Under the pieces are notes generated by a model. That model did no database searches, was not told the DNA's origin, and was given only the letters and a program-made list of their open reading frames with translations. This document shows, one piece after another, positions 51,785 to 59,653 of a stretch of DNA of 64,000 nucleotides. This DNA comes from Treponema sp. UBA6988 (GTDB lineage: Bacteria; Spirochaetota; Spirochaetia; Treponematales; Treponemataceae). Position numbers and translations under genes: made by a program. The stretch's first letter is position 1. Every line of letters begins with the position of its first letter. Location of the stretch: positions 86,658-150,657 of the forward strand of contig DJYC01000041.1 of assembly GCA_002448445.1 (NCBI GenBank), read 5' to 3'.

Positions 51785-52349
51785 ATCTGCAATCGGGCGT
51801 AGGTTGCATTTGCATAAAGCGTCCAACAACAAATCCTACCCCCAATTGGAAGGACGAAGGTTTGCTTGTAACCCTAGTTGCTGACGCCCCCGGTCCCTGA
51901 GCTTGTCGAAGAGCGTTGCCACGAATGCAGTCCCGTCACCCTGAATTTATTTCAGGGTCTGTAAAAGTCCAAGTGCCATGTTCCACAGATCCCGAATCGA
52001 GTTCGGGATGACATTACGCTTAGTGGGTATATGGAATAACCTATGCGGGATTGGAGGGGCAACGGGGTGCTTTCAACCCTAGTTGCATTTGCATAAAGTG
52101 TCCAACAATAAATCCTACCCCCGATTGGAAGGGCGTAAGTTGCTGACGGAATCGGTCCCTGATCTTGTCGAAGGGCCGAAGCCGGCAGCAATGGAGCGCG
52201 GTTAGCGCGGAACCCTGGAAAGTTCTTAAAAAATGGCCTCCCTGCCATTTTTTAAGACGGGTTTCTTCGAAACCCGCAGTTTTTTTTTCCGCTGCCATCT
52301 GACGCGCCCTCCATGGCGCTCTTTGTTTACAGAATAAAAAAATAAATAT
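51785..52349. repeat. 565-bp intergenic repeat region, copy 6
   Basis: No gene. A 54-bp block that starts GTTGCATTTGCATAAAG occurs at 51803-51856 and again at 52082-52135 with few mismatches. REP-like palindromes at 51935-51960 (around CCCTGAA/TTCAGGG) and 51988-52012 (GATCCCGAA/TTCGGGATGAC). The word CCCTGAGCTTGTCGAAG is at 51895-51911, and a variant near 52155. GC-rich family words (GCGGAACCCTGGAAAG, GATTGGAGGGGC) complete it. Confidence 0.75.
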
Positions 52350-54155
52350 CTAAAGAAGCGGCGAGAATAGTTTGCAGAAAGAACCCCAGGCTCGTTTTAG
52401 GATAAAGCGCTTGTCAAAGTCTTCTTTTGTTACCGGGCGGCATAGCTCCATGTCTTCTTCAAAGATGCGCTCACATTCGGCGGTAAAATTCTTGTCGTAG
52501 AAAATTGCGTTTTCTTCAAAGAGCAGGCGGAAGCTTCTAACGTCTATGTTGGTTGTTCCTATGGAAGAAATTTTTCCGTCCACCGTCATCATCTTGGAGT
52601 GGATGAATCCCGGGTAAAGGAAAAACTCCACGCCCTCCGCGCACATCTCCCTTGCAAATTCGTAGCTTGCGGCCTTCATAAAGAATTTATCCCATTGGCT
52701 TGGAATCATTATGCGCACTTTTATGCCAGTGTATGCGGCAAGTTTTAATACCGTGTAAAATCCTTCGTCGGGGGTAAAGTAGGGCGTCTGGATAAAGATG
52801 TTTTTTCTTGCGCTCATTATCATGCGGATAAAAGTGTCTTCTATGTTTGCCTTGTGCTTTTCGTTGGGACCGGCGGTTACTATTTGGGTTGGGATTGCTT
52901 TTCCACCTGCAAGGCTTTCCAAAAAGCTCTTCCTGAATTTTAGGCTGTGTTCCTTTTTTTCTTTTGCGGACACTTCTTGCTTTTGTATGCTATAGCTGAC
53001 CAGGCCTTTGTTACCATCGGGATTTTCTGCATCACCGCCAATTTTACCGCTGGCATTTCCACCGCCAGTTTTTCCGCTAGCATCATAATTTCCTGCATCA
53101 CCGCCAATTTCGCCGCTTGCGTTTCCACCGCCAGTTCTTCCGCTAGCATCAGAATTTTCTGCATCACCGCCAATTTCACCGCTTGCGTTTCCACCGCCAG
53201 TCTCTCTGCTTGCGTTTCCACCGCCAACATCCGCCCGAACAAAAAAGTCCGTAAAAGACCCAGGAAAATATTTCTTTGCCTCTTCAATTCCCTTTGTGTG
53301 TTTGTTCCAGGCATCAATTGAATACCAGTCGCTCAAAAAATTAATCTGAAGGGTAAGGACGCTGCTGCCGGTAAGCCGCACAACCGTGTCGCGCCACTTG
53401 GGCTTAAAGCGCTTGTTCTTGTTTTCGTATTCATCGCCAATATTTATTCCGCCAATAAAAGCCCTGTCGCTGTCTATTACGGTAAGCTTTCTGTGGTTGC
53501 GGTAGTTTAGTGTAAGCGGAAGACCAATCCTTATCTGGAAAAATGGCCTTGCCTCTCCGCCTGCCTTGTTAAGCTGCCTAAAAAATCTTCTTGGCGTTGC
53601 TATGCTTCCAAGGTCATCGTAAATTAGCTTTACGTCCACACCTTCGCGTGCCTTCCTGCAAAGAATTTCCATGATGCGCTTTCCAATGTTGTCCTTGTGG
53701 AAGATAAAGTATTCCATAAAAATGGAAACTTTCGCGCTTTCAAGTTCTTGGCAAAGGTCATTAAAAAAATCCTCGCCTCGTGTGTAAAGAATTGCCGTGT
53801 CCGTAGAAACTAAAAGGCTTTTTCCTTCCATCAAATTCATGGTGATTAGCGGAAGAAATTCTTTGATTACAGGATTTGGTATGTTGCTGGGGCTTTGTGT
53901 AAGCGTTGCCTTTTGTTCGCGGCGCACATCCTTTGTAAGCTGCTGGGCAGTCTGCTTAACCTCGTGCATGCGCTTTGTTCCGGTAAAGAAATTGCCGCTA
54001 AAGAGAATGTAAAGAACCATGCCGCCGACCGGAAAAATCAGGAGCAGCAGAATCCATATAAAACGCCTTGTGGATTCCTTGCGCTCAAAAAAGAGGACGA
54101 AGATTACAAAAAGAATGTTAATTGCCTGTGCGGAATAAAAAATGATTCTTGCCAT
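52350..54155 (-). CDS. cls: Cardiolipin synthase (PLD family) with internal Gly/Asn-rich repeats
   Basis: 601 residues. Two N-terminal membrane segments, then two phospholipase D motifs: HRKLTVIDSDRAFIGGINIG and HSKMMTVDGKISSIGTTNID. It makes cardiolipin from phosphatidylglycerol. Between the two halves, about residues 308-382 form a repeated insert (units like GGGNASGEIGGDAEN and SDASGRT, about 22 residues each) that ordinary cardiolipin synthases lack. The insert is flanked by normal sequence, so the enzyme is probably still active. Promoter at 54179-54207; no clear Shine-Dalgarno before the ATG. Confidence 0.9.
   Translation of the reverse strand: MARIIFYSAQAINILFVIFVLFFERKESTRRFIWILLLLIFPVGGMVLYILFSGNFFTGTKRMHEVKQTAQQLTKDVRREQKATLTQSPSNIPNPVIKEFLPLITMNLMEGKSLLVSTDTAILYTRGEDFFNDLCQELESAKVSIFMEYFIFHKDNIGKRIMEILCRKAREGVDVKLIYDDLGSIATPRRFFRQLNKAGGEARPFFQIRIGLPLTLNYRNHRKLTVIDSDRAFIGGINIGDEYENKNKRFKPKWRDTVVRLTGSSVLTLQINFLSDWYSIDAWNKHTKGIEEAKKYFPGSFTDFFVRADVGGGNASRETGGGNASGEIGGDAENSDASGRTGGGNASGEIGGDAGNYDASGKTGGGNASGKIGGDAENPDGNKGLVSYSIQKQEVSAKEKKEHSLKFRKSFLESLAGGKAIPTQIVTAGPNEKHKANIEDTFIRMIMSARKNIFIQTPYFTPDEGFYTVLKLAAYTGIKVRIMIPSQWDKFFMKAASYEFAREMCAEGVEFFLYPGFIHSKMMTVDGKISSIGTTNIDVRSFRLLFEENAIFYDKNFTAECERIFEEDMELCRPVTKEDFDKRFILKRAWGSFCKLFSPLL
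53010..53235. repeat. Coding minisatellite inside cls
   Basis: About three 66-bp units within the cls frame, so changes in copy number keep the frame. Units end with variants of TTTCCACCGCCAGT (plus strand). Confidence 0.75.
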
Positions 54156-54467
54156 ATTTTTTTCTATTAACTAGCTAAATTATACTTGATTTTTTTTTAA
54201 TCTTCAATATTCAAATTTTTTGACGGTGCTTTTATGGACGAAGTTCTACATGCTCTACCATAATACTCTATGGCTAACCCGACTGTAAGCCCCTTTGCGC
54301 CACCGACCTTCCGCCCTTCGCTAGCGCTCATAGCCTTCGGCTACTTACGGGGCTCCACGTCGGCGTAGGTTTTGTTGGGGGGGGCTGCTTTCAAAACAAG
54401 CGTTGAATTGGTTCCGCTTTGACATTGGCAAGGTATGTCATTATCTGGATTCGTTAAATTATTGCTT
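54156..54467. repeat. 312-bp intergenic region, mostly repeat copy 7
   Basis: Left end: the cls promoter. From about 54220: ATGGACGAAGTTC, TGCTCTACCATAAT, TGGCTAACCCGAC, CCCCTTTGCGCCACCGACC, TTCCGCCCTTCGC, GGCGTAGG. Same order as copies 5 and 9. No gene. Confidence 0.65.
54179..54207 (-). promoter_or_regulatory. Promoter of cls
   Basis: Minus strand: TTGAAG (54207-54202), 17 bp, TATAAT (54184-54179). Confidence 0.7.
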
Positions 54468-54905
54468 TTATTTTTCTTCCTCGATTCCTAAGTTCTTGAG
54501 TTTTTCCGTCATTTTCTTTGCGGTGGCGGAATCGCTTTTGTAGGAGTAGAGTATTGTTATGGTGATTACTCCGATTATTACGCTTTCAAAAATAAAGAAG
54601 GTGCTTATATTACAGAAGGAGAACCATTTTAGGTAATGGCCTATTACAAGGACGATTGCATTTATAATCAGTGTGTATATAATTTGCATGGCCAGCATTT
54701 TTTTCTTGGAGAAATTTCTGTCGCTTAGGAGGAGGACGTAGAGCAGGGCGCATATAAAGGCTATGCCAAGGATGATAAGGACATCCAGTGCGTAGAGCTT
54801 TGCCTCTTTTCCCTTGAACGAGAGCAGTGCAATGGAGTCTATCAAAAAAATTGCGGTTGCAAATCTTGTAAAAATCAGAATGATTGTGTTAAGTTTCTCT
54901 TTCAT
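54468..54905 (-). CDS. DUF3021 membrane protein
   Basis: 145 residues from the ATG at 54905 (GAAGAGGA upstream). Four membrane segments (about 6-25, 38-58, 70-90, 100-122) and a Lys-rich C-terminus. DUF3021 proteins are repeatedly encoded with LytTR regulators; in streptococcal LytTR systems the membrane partner inhibits the regulator. Here it follows the LytTR gene by 31 nt, so the same antagonism is likely. Confidence 0.82.
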   Translation of the reverse strand: MKEKLNTIILIFTRFATAIFLIDSIALLSFKGKEAKLYALDVLIILGIAFICALLYVLLLSDRNFSKKKMLAMQIIYTLIINAIVLVIGHYLKWFSFCNISTFFIFESVIIGVITITILYSYKSDSATAKKMTEKLKNLGIEEEK

Positions 54906-54936
54906 AAAATCCTCTTCTTGCCCTGATGGTGTATGG

Positions 54937-55374
54937 CTACAATCCAAGGTGTTCCTTTAGCTTTGGGACGTAGCTTCTGGAAATGATTACCTTGTATTCA
55001 TTTTTTAATACGGCTTCAAAGCGTCCGTTAAAAGCCGGGGAAATACTTTTGATTTTATTAAGATTTACAATGACCGCCTTGTTTGCGCGGAAAAAGTTTT
55101 TTGCGGGCAAAATCTGCTCCAGTTCATAAAGCTTGAATTTTGTTTCAAAAACTCCTTCCGCAGTGTATGCAAAAACCTTGTCGTCCACCGATTCAAAATA
55201 TAGGATGTCCTTTTTTTCCACGATGACTATTTTGTTGTCTTTGATGAAATTCATTTTTGAACTTCCGTTTTTTAGCTGGTTAAGCAGGAGGGTTATATCC
55301 TCGTCTAAAAAATGGCATTTTACTATGATTTCATCGTCCTCATCGGGTAACGGCTCTACTATTGTAATTTTCAT
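54937..55374 (-). CDS. LytTR-domain DNA-binding regulator
   Basis: 145 residues from the ATG at 55374. The N-terminal 45 residues are strand-rich without a receiver domain; the LytTR domain covers about 46-145 (IVIVEKKDILYFESVDDKVF, LYELEQILPAKNFFRANKAV, IVNLNKIKSISPAFNGRFEA, SRSYVPKLKEHL). Stand-alone LytTR regulators usually bind direct repeats upstream of their own operon. TATAAT lies 8 nt before the A of the ATG and there is no Shine-Dalgarno. Confidence 0.88.
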   Translation of the reverse strand: MKITIVEPLPDEDDEIIVKCHFLDEDITLLLNQLKNGSSKMNFIKDNKIVIVEKKDILYFESVDDKVFAYTAEGVFETKFKLYELEQILPAKNFFRANKAVIVNLNKIKSISPAFNGRFEAVLKNEYKVIISRSYVPKLKEHLGL

Positions 55375-55381
55375 CAATATT

Positions 55382-55409
55382 ATTATAGCACAAAGCCTTT
55401 TATTTTCAA
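55382..55409 (-). promoter_or_regulatory. Promoter of the LytTR/DUF3021 pair
   Basis: Minus strand: TTGAAA (55409-55404), 16 bp, TATAAT (55387-55382), 7 nt, then ATG. Confidence 0.6.
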
Positions 55410-55420
55410 GAAGAAGCATT

Positions 55421-55470
55421 TAGGGAAAGCGGCATACGCATCAATCGTTTTTTATGCCACTTTTTCCCTA
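55421..55470 (-). terminator. Inverted repeat between the lipoprotein and LytTR genes
   Basis: AGGGAAAGCGGCAT pairs with ATGCCACTTTTTCCCT over a loop of about 18 nt. It may end the lipoprotein transcript or bind a regulator upstream of the LytTR promoter; the T-run is short. Confidence 0.4.
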
Positions 55471-55491
55471 GGTATGCTTAATGTGCTGGAC

Positions 55492-56079
55492 TTAGTTTTT
55501 GCTCAGATACATGACAGAGCCTGGGTCTGTTCTGTCGGTGATTACATACTTTGTGTTGTCTGCGTTTGTCTTGATTGTGGTTGTCGGGGGGAGACTGCTC
55601 AAGTCAAAGACCTCCTGCATTTCTTGAAGGTCTTGCTGCGACATTGGGGCTGTAAAGACTGCCTGGTTTCCATTGATAGTGAACTGGACATCTTCACCTG
55701 CATCTTCGGCTATTGTCTCTCTCAGAAGGGCGTCCCTTTCCTCTGGTGTCATTAGATTCATAAGGGTAGTGGTAGTATCATCCAGCTCCATTGTTCCTGT
55801 CGCGCTTCCTGAAGTGAATGTGTATCGTCCACCTGATACAGTAAAATTGTAGGTTTCGCTGGCATCGATTCCGTTTTCATTCATGGTGGCCTTGTAGGTC
55901 CAGCTTCCGTCGGAAAGGGTAATGTCGCTTACGGTCCTTGTGCAGTCGCTAAAAGGTGTTCCTGCAAGGAATGAAGCATCGTCGTCATCATCGTCGGATG
56001 AGCTTGAGCCTGAGCAGGCGATGAGTGTGCATGCCATCAAGGCAACCAGCATTAAAATTAATTTTCTTGTCTTTTTCAT
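55492..56079 (-). CDS. Small lipoprotein, unknown function
   Basis: 195 residues with lipobox LIAC followed by a Ser/Asp tract (SGSSSSDDDDDD) that acts as a linker. The body is strand-rich (SDITLSDGSWTYKATMNENG, FTVSGGRYTFTSGS, DVQFTINGNQAVFTAP), like lipocalin-type or META-type sensor lipoproteins, but no family is recognised. GGAGAAAC precedes the ATG. Confidence 0.75.
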   Translation of the reverse strand: MKKTRKLILMLVALMACTLIACSGSSSSDDDDDDASFLAGTPFSDCTRTVSDITLSDGSWTYKATMNENGIDASETYNFTVSGGRYTFTSGSATGTMELDDTTTTLMNLMTPEERDALLRETIAEDAGEDVQFTINGNQAVFTAPMSQQDLQEMQEVFDLSSLPPTTTIKTNADNTKYVITDRTDPGSVMYLSKN

Positions 56080-56128
56080 TTTCTTGTTTCTCCTTAAGAT
56101 TTAGCTTGATAAACTTTCTTGAAAAAAC

Positions 56129-56157
56129 TATAGGCTAAGTTTTTTGTATGCACAATC
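56129..56157 (-). promoter_or_regulatory. Promoter of the small lipoprotein
   Basis: Minus strand: TTGTGC (56157-56152), 17 bp, TATAGT (56134-56129). Confidence 0.55.
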
Positions 56158-56214
56158 ACAAATTTGGTAAGTTGCATTTTGGATAGGGTGAAATGCATTG
56201 CAGTGTACAAAGCA

Positions 56215-56465
56215 ATATCTTTTGCAAATAGAGGCACGGCAGGGATTGGAGGGGCGTTAGTTGCCATTGTGAGAGACGTACCCTGAGCTTGTCGAAGGGT
56301 GCGGCGCTCACAATGGCAATGTAGGCGAAAGCCGGAACCCCGGAAAGCCCAGAAAAAATGCCCTCCTTGGCATTTTTTCCTACAAGTTTTCTTCGAAAAC
56401 TTGCCTGTCTTTATTGCAAACATTTGACGCACCCTCCGTGGTGCTGCTTGTTTGCAAATAGGGAA
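56215..56465. repeat. Intergenic GC-rich repeat, copy 8
   Basis: GATTGGAGGGGCGTTAG, CCCTGAGCTTGTCGAAGGG, GCCGGAACCCCGGAAAG, plus dyads GCAAATAG...TTGCAAATAG and AAATGCCC/GGCATTTTT. The last 120 bp resemble 52200-52330. Confidence 0.65.
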
Positions 56466-56546
56466 AAATGGCAAGATGTTCTTTGAGGACGTATATGTTT
56501 TGCAGATAAAAGTGCCGCAAGAAAAAAATGAAAAATATCAACTCCC

Positions 56547-56575
56547 TTGCAAATATCGGCGTTTAACGGTAGTAT
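56547..56575 (+). promoter_or_regulatory. Promoter with leaderless geometry
   Basis: TTGCAA (56547-56552), 17 bp, TAGTAT (56570-56575), 6 nt, then ATG at 56582. Confidence 0.6.
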
Positions 56576-56581
56576 GAGTGC

Positions 56582-58342
56582 ATGATAAAGGCGACCGGTT
56601 CACAGATTATTATTAAATTGCTTGAGGCAGAAGGCATTAAGACTGTTGCGGGTATTCCCGGCGGTTCAATTTTGCCCCTGTATGATGAATTGAACAGAAG
56701 TTCCATAAAGCACGTCCTTGTCCGTCAGGAGCAGGCGGCTGGTTTTATTGCCCAGGGCATGTCCCGTTCAAGCGGCAAACCGGCTGTATGTATGGCTACC
56801 AGCGGTCCCGGTGCAATGAACCTTCTTACCGCAATTGCAGACGCAAGGTGCGACAGCGTTCCAATCATTGCTATTACCGGACAGGTAAATTCATCGCTCA
56901 TCGGTACGGATGCTTTTCAGGAAGCGGACACCTTTGGCCTTTCTTTCCCCATTACCAAGCACAGCATGATGATAAAGGATCCGCTTGAGCTTTTGACTGC
57001 CATTCCCAAGGCTTTTTCTATTGCGGTTAGCGGTAGGCCGGGGCCTGTGCTCATAGACATTCCCCGCGACGTTCAGACTGCGACCGTTACTTTTGACAAG
57101 TGGCCCAGCGCAAAGGCTTTAAGTTCTGCGGCAGACACTCTTACCGCAAGGCGCTTTGTTACTCCGCAAAAGCAAATTGGCCCTATCATATCCGGCATGG
57201 TGGACGCGCTTTTAAAGAGCAGTAAGCCTGTTCTTTTTTTGGGTGGCGGATGCAATTCACAGAAGGCAAGCGAAGAGATAAACAAATTCCTTGGCTTTTA
57301 CGATGCGGCGGTTGTTACAAGCCTTATGGGTATTGGAATAGTCCCACGTTCTAGCCGCAACAACTTTGGTATGGTTGGTATGCACGGTTCTTTTGCGGCA
57401 AACAAGGCCATGCACGATGCGGACCTGGTTCTTGCTTCCGGCGTTCGCTTTGACGACAGGGCTACTGGCCTTATTTCTAAATTCTGCCCAAATGCTACGA
57501 TTCTTCACATAGACATAGATGCTGCGGAGATAAACAAGATTCTTCCTTCATCCTTCTCGCTTGTCTGCGAAGCCGAAAAGGCCTTCCCGCTTTTGACCAA
57601 GGAACTTTCTTCCCGAAAGCAAAAGGCAACAGGCTCAAAGTCTGCTAAGCCGGGTAGCCGTTCAGCATGGATTAAGGAACTTGCCAAGGTTTACGATGAG
57701 ACAGAAAGCGTGGAGCTTGGACGCAGCAAGGGCATTCCAAAAGAAAGCGTAAACCCCCGCGCCTTTATCCGAGACATTCCGGAGGCTGCAAAAAAGGCTG
57801 GCCTTGATGCAGGGGACATAATTGTTACTACGGATGTTGGCCAGCACCAGATGTGGTCTGCCCAGTATTACCCGGTGGAAAAGCCAAGACAGTTCCTTAC
57901 AAGCGGTTCTCTTGGCACGATGGGCTTTGGTCTTCCAGCAGCAATTGGAGCTTCTTTGGCAAACAAGAACAAGCGTGTTGTCTGCATTTCTGGAGACGGA
58001 AGCATCCTTATGAACATTCAGGAGCTTGCAACCCTCCGCGAGCTGGGGCTTAACGTAACCGTATTCATTTTGCAGAATGGTTCTCTTGGAATGGTAAGGC
58101 AGCAGCAGCACTTCCTCTTTAACGACAACTTTAGCGCATCGGAGTTTGGTTTTGTTCCAGACTTCTTGCAGCTTGCCCGCGGTTTTGGAATAGATGCAAT
58201 CAATGCCAACGAAGACAAGCAGTGGTTCAAAAAGGCTTTTGCAAAGGGGCCTCACCTTGTTTTGCTTAACATTAATATGGAAGAAAACGTTTTGCCATTC
58301 GTAAAGGCCGGTTCTGCAAACATTGACGCGCTTAGGGATTAG
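56582..58342 (+). CDS. ilvB: Acetolactate synthase large subunit
   Basis: 586 residues, ThDP- and FAD-dependent condensation of pyruvate, first step of branched-chain amino acid synthesis. Motifs: GIPGGSILPLYDEL, LVRQEQAAGFIAQGMSR, TSGPGAMNLLTAIADA, the FAD-region GVRFDDRATG, TDVGQHQMWSAQYY, and the ThDP site GDGSILMNIQELATLRELGL, then NGSLGMVRQQQ. The small regulatory subunit (ilvN) is not downstream, so it is either elsewhere or absent. The ATG lies 7 nt from the -10 and there is no ribosome site. Confidence 0.94.
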   Translation: MIKATGSQIIIKLLEAEGIKTVAGIPGGSILPLYDELNRSSIKHVLVRQEQAAGFIAQGMSRSSGKPAVCMATSGPGAMNLLTAIADARCDSVPIIAITGQVNSSLIGTDAFQEADTFGLSFPITKHSMMIKDPLELLTAIPKAFSIAVSGRPGPVLIDIPRDVQTATVTFDKWPSAKALSSAADTLTARRFVTPQKQIGPIISGMVDALLKSSKPVLFLGGGCNSQKASEEINKFLGFYDAAVVTSLMGIGIVPRSSRNNFGMVGMHGSFAANKAMHDADLVLASGVRFDDRATGLISKFCPNATILHIDIDAAEINKILPSSFSLVCEAEKAFPLLTKELSSRKQKATGSKSAKPGSRSAWIKELAKVYDETESVELGRSKGIPKESVNPRAFIRDIPEAAKKAGLDAGDIIVTTDVGQHQMWSAQYYPVEKPRQFLTSGSLGTMGFGLPAAIGASLANKNKRVVCISGDGSILMNIQELATLRELGLNVTVFILQNGSLGMVRQQQHFLFNDNFSASEFGFVPDFLQLARGFGIDAINANEDKQWFKKAFAKGPHLVLLNINMEENVLPFVKAGSANIDALRD

Positions 58343-58343
58343 G

Positions 58344-59612
58344 ATGAAGTTCAGAAATTCCTGCATCCGTGTAGTGGCTTTAGGATTTTCTTTTCTCATC
58401 GCTTCTTGCATCTCCTCTTGCGCAAGTAATTCGGCAAATTCTTCTGGAGGGAATGTTTCCGTAACCAATGCGGAACTTGCAAACTCTCCGGGGACAAGTG
58501 TATCTTCTGCTTCTGAAAGGTCGGGGTCCAATGCTTCTGCATCATCGGCTTCTGCTTCCGCTGCATCCGCTTCTGCTGATGCACATTCTACAGAAGTGGC
58601 AGTGGCGGAAGAGAAAAAGCCCGCTGAACCAAAGCGCACCTTTCCCAACCCCACACCAATAAATGTTGAGCTGCCTCCTTCTTCCGGGAACAATTTGTTT
58701 GCAGGCAATACATATTCAACCAGAAACTTGAAGGTGGAATTTGTTGATGCAAAAAAACTTACCGCTTCTTTTTACAGTTCACAGGATGAATGCTGGTCAA
58801 AGGAATTTTCCGCAAGCTATTCGTTTAACACCGCAAAGTCAAAGCTTTACGTAAGGATAGACAGCGTTTATGAGGACGGGGAAAAGCTAAGCTCTGCAAA
58901 AGACCTTTACCACTACCTCTGGCCAAAGGTAAGGAAGAAGTGCAAGAAATACCTTAGCGCAACCAATTTTAATTCTGCTTCAAAAAAGAGCTTTAACCGC
59001 TATGCCATGGAAAACTTGGACAACTCTTCCCGCGCCCGTTTTGAAAAGCTTCTTACCTTTACATACAGATTCTTGGACAAGGGTAATAAGCTTGAACTTA
59101 CTTCTTCGCTTGAACCAGAGCTTTCCGAGGTTGCAAAGGGACAGCTTATTGGCATGGACAAAAGCGGCAGAATTCAGCTTGCATTTTCTAACCTTACCGT
59201 TCAGATTCTGTGCCTTGGGGACAAGTCAAGTTCAAAAGAAGCAAAAGAGGCAAGTGCTCAGGATACGGATTCCCAGAAAGACAGCTTTTACATAGGCAAC
59301 TGTGAATTCAACAGCCAAGAAAATAAAGTGTCTGCAAGAATGTTCCGCATATTCCAAAGCAAAGACAAGGGCAAGACAGTCTACGAGTCAATGCAGGAGG
59401 CTGGACTTTTTGAAGCCACATATTCTGTAAAGACGAGTGTGAACACGTTTGCGCAAAAGCAGCACTTTAGCGTTTACGACGGCATCTATAATTTTAAGGT
59501 AGTCTCTATGCCGGAAGCTTCACCTGCCCTTGAAAAGATAGAGATTCCTGTATACCTGCACGTGGACAAGTACGTGTTAAAAAAAGAACATAATTCCGAT
59601 TCCGAAAAGTAA
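58344..59612 (+). CDS. Lipoprotein paralogue 1, Ser/Ala-rich N-terminus
   Basis: 422 residues from the ATG at 58344, 1 nt after the ilvB stop; an earlier start inside ilvB is rejected. Lipobox IASC or ISSC near residues 21-25, then a Ser/Ala linker of about 80 residues. The body (SGNNLFAGNTYSTRNLKVEF to the end) aligns with the next gene: DLYHYLWPKVRKKCKKY against DEVMAAYFPSVEAEFKK, and EAGLFEATYSVKTSVNTFAQ against KAGKLSATYELTGF. Unknown function; probably outer-surface or periplasmic. Confidence 0.78.
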   Translation: MKFRNSCIRVVALGFSFLIASCISSCASNSANSSGGNVSVTNAELANSPGTSVSSASERSGSNASASSASASAASASADAHSTEVAVAEEKKPAEPKRTFPNPTPINVELPPSSGNNLFAGNTYSTRNLKVEFVDAKKLTASFYSSQDECWSKEFSASYSFNTAKSKLYVRIDSVYEDGEKLSSAKDLYHYLWPKVRKKCKKYLSATNFNSASKKSFNRYAMENLDNSSRARFEKLLTFTYRFLDKGNKLELTSSLEPELSEVAKGQLIGMDKSGRIQLAFSNLTVQILCLGDKSSSKEAKEASAQDTDSQKDSFYIGNCEFNSQENKVSARMFRIFQSKDKGKTVYESMQEAGLFEATYSVKTSVNTFAQKQHFSVYDGIYNFKVVSMPEASPALEKIEIPVYLHVDKYVLKKEHNSDSEK

Positions 59613-59653
59613 CCACTTTGCCGGGATGGGGTTTTATAAATGGAGGTTTTTTT

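Larger units (their letters stand above)
56080..56581. other. 502-bp divergent intergenic region
   Basis: Minus promoter at 56129-56157, repeat copy 8 at 56215-56465, plus promoter of the acetolactate synthase at 56547-56575. No gene supported. Confidence 0.6.

Noticed and set aside
57662..58708. 348-residue frame on the minus strand
   Set aside because: Runs across ilvB and the start of the next gene, composition is a shadow of both, and no known domain is seen.
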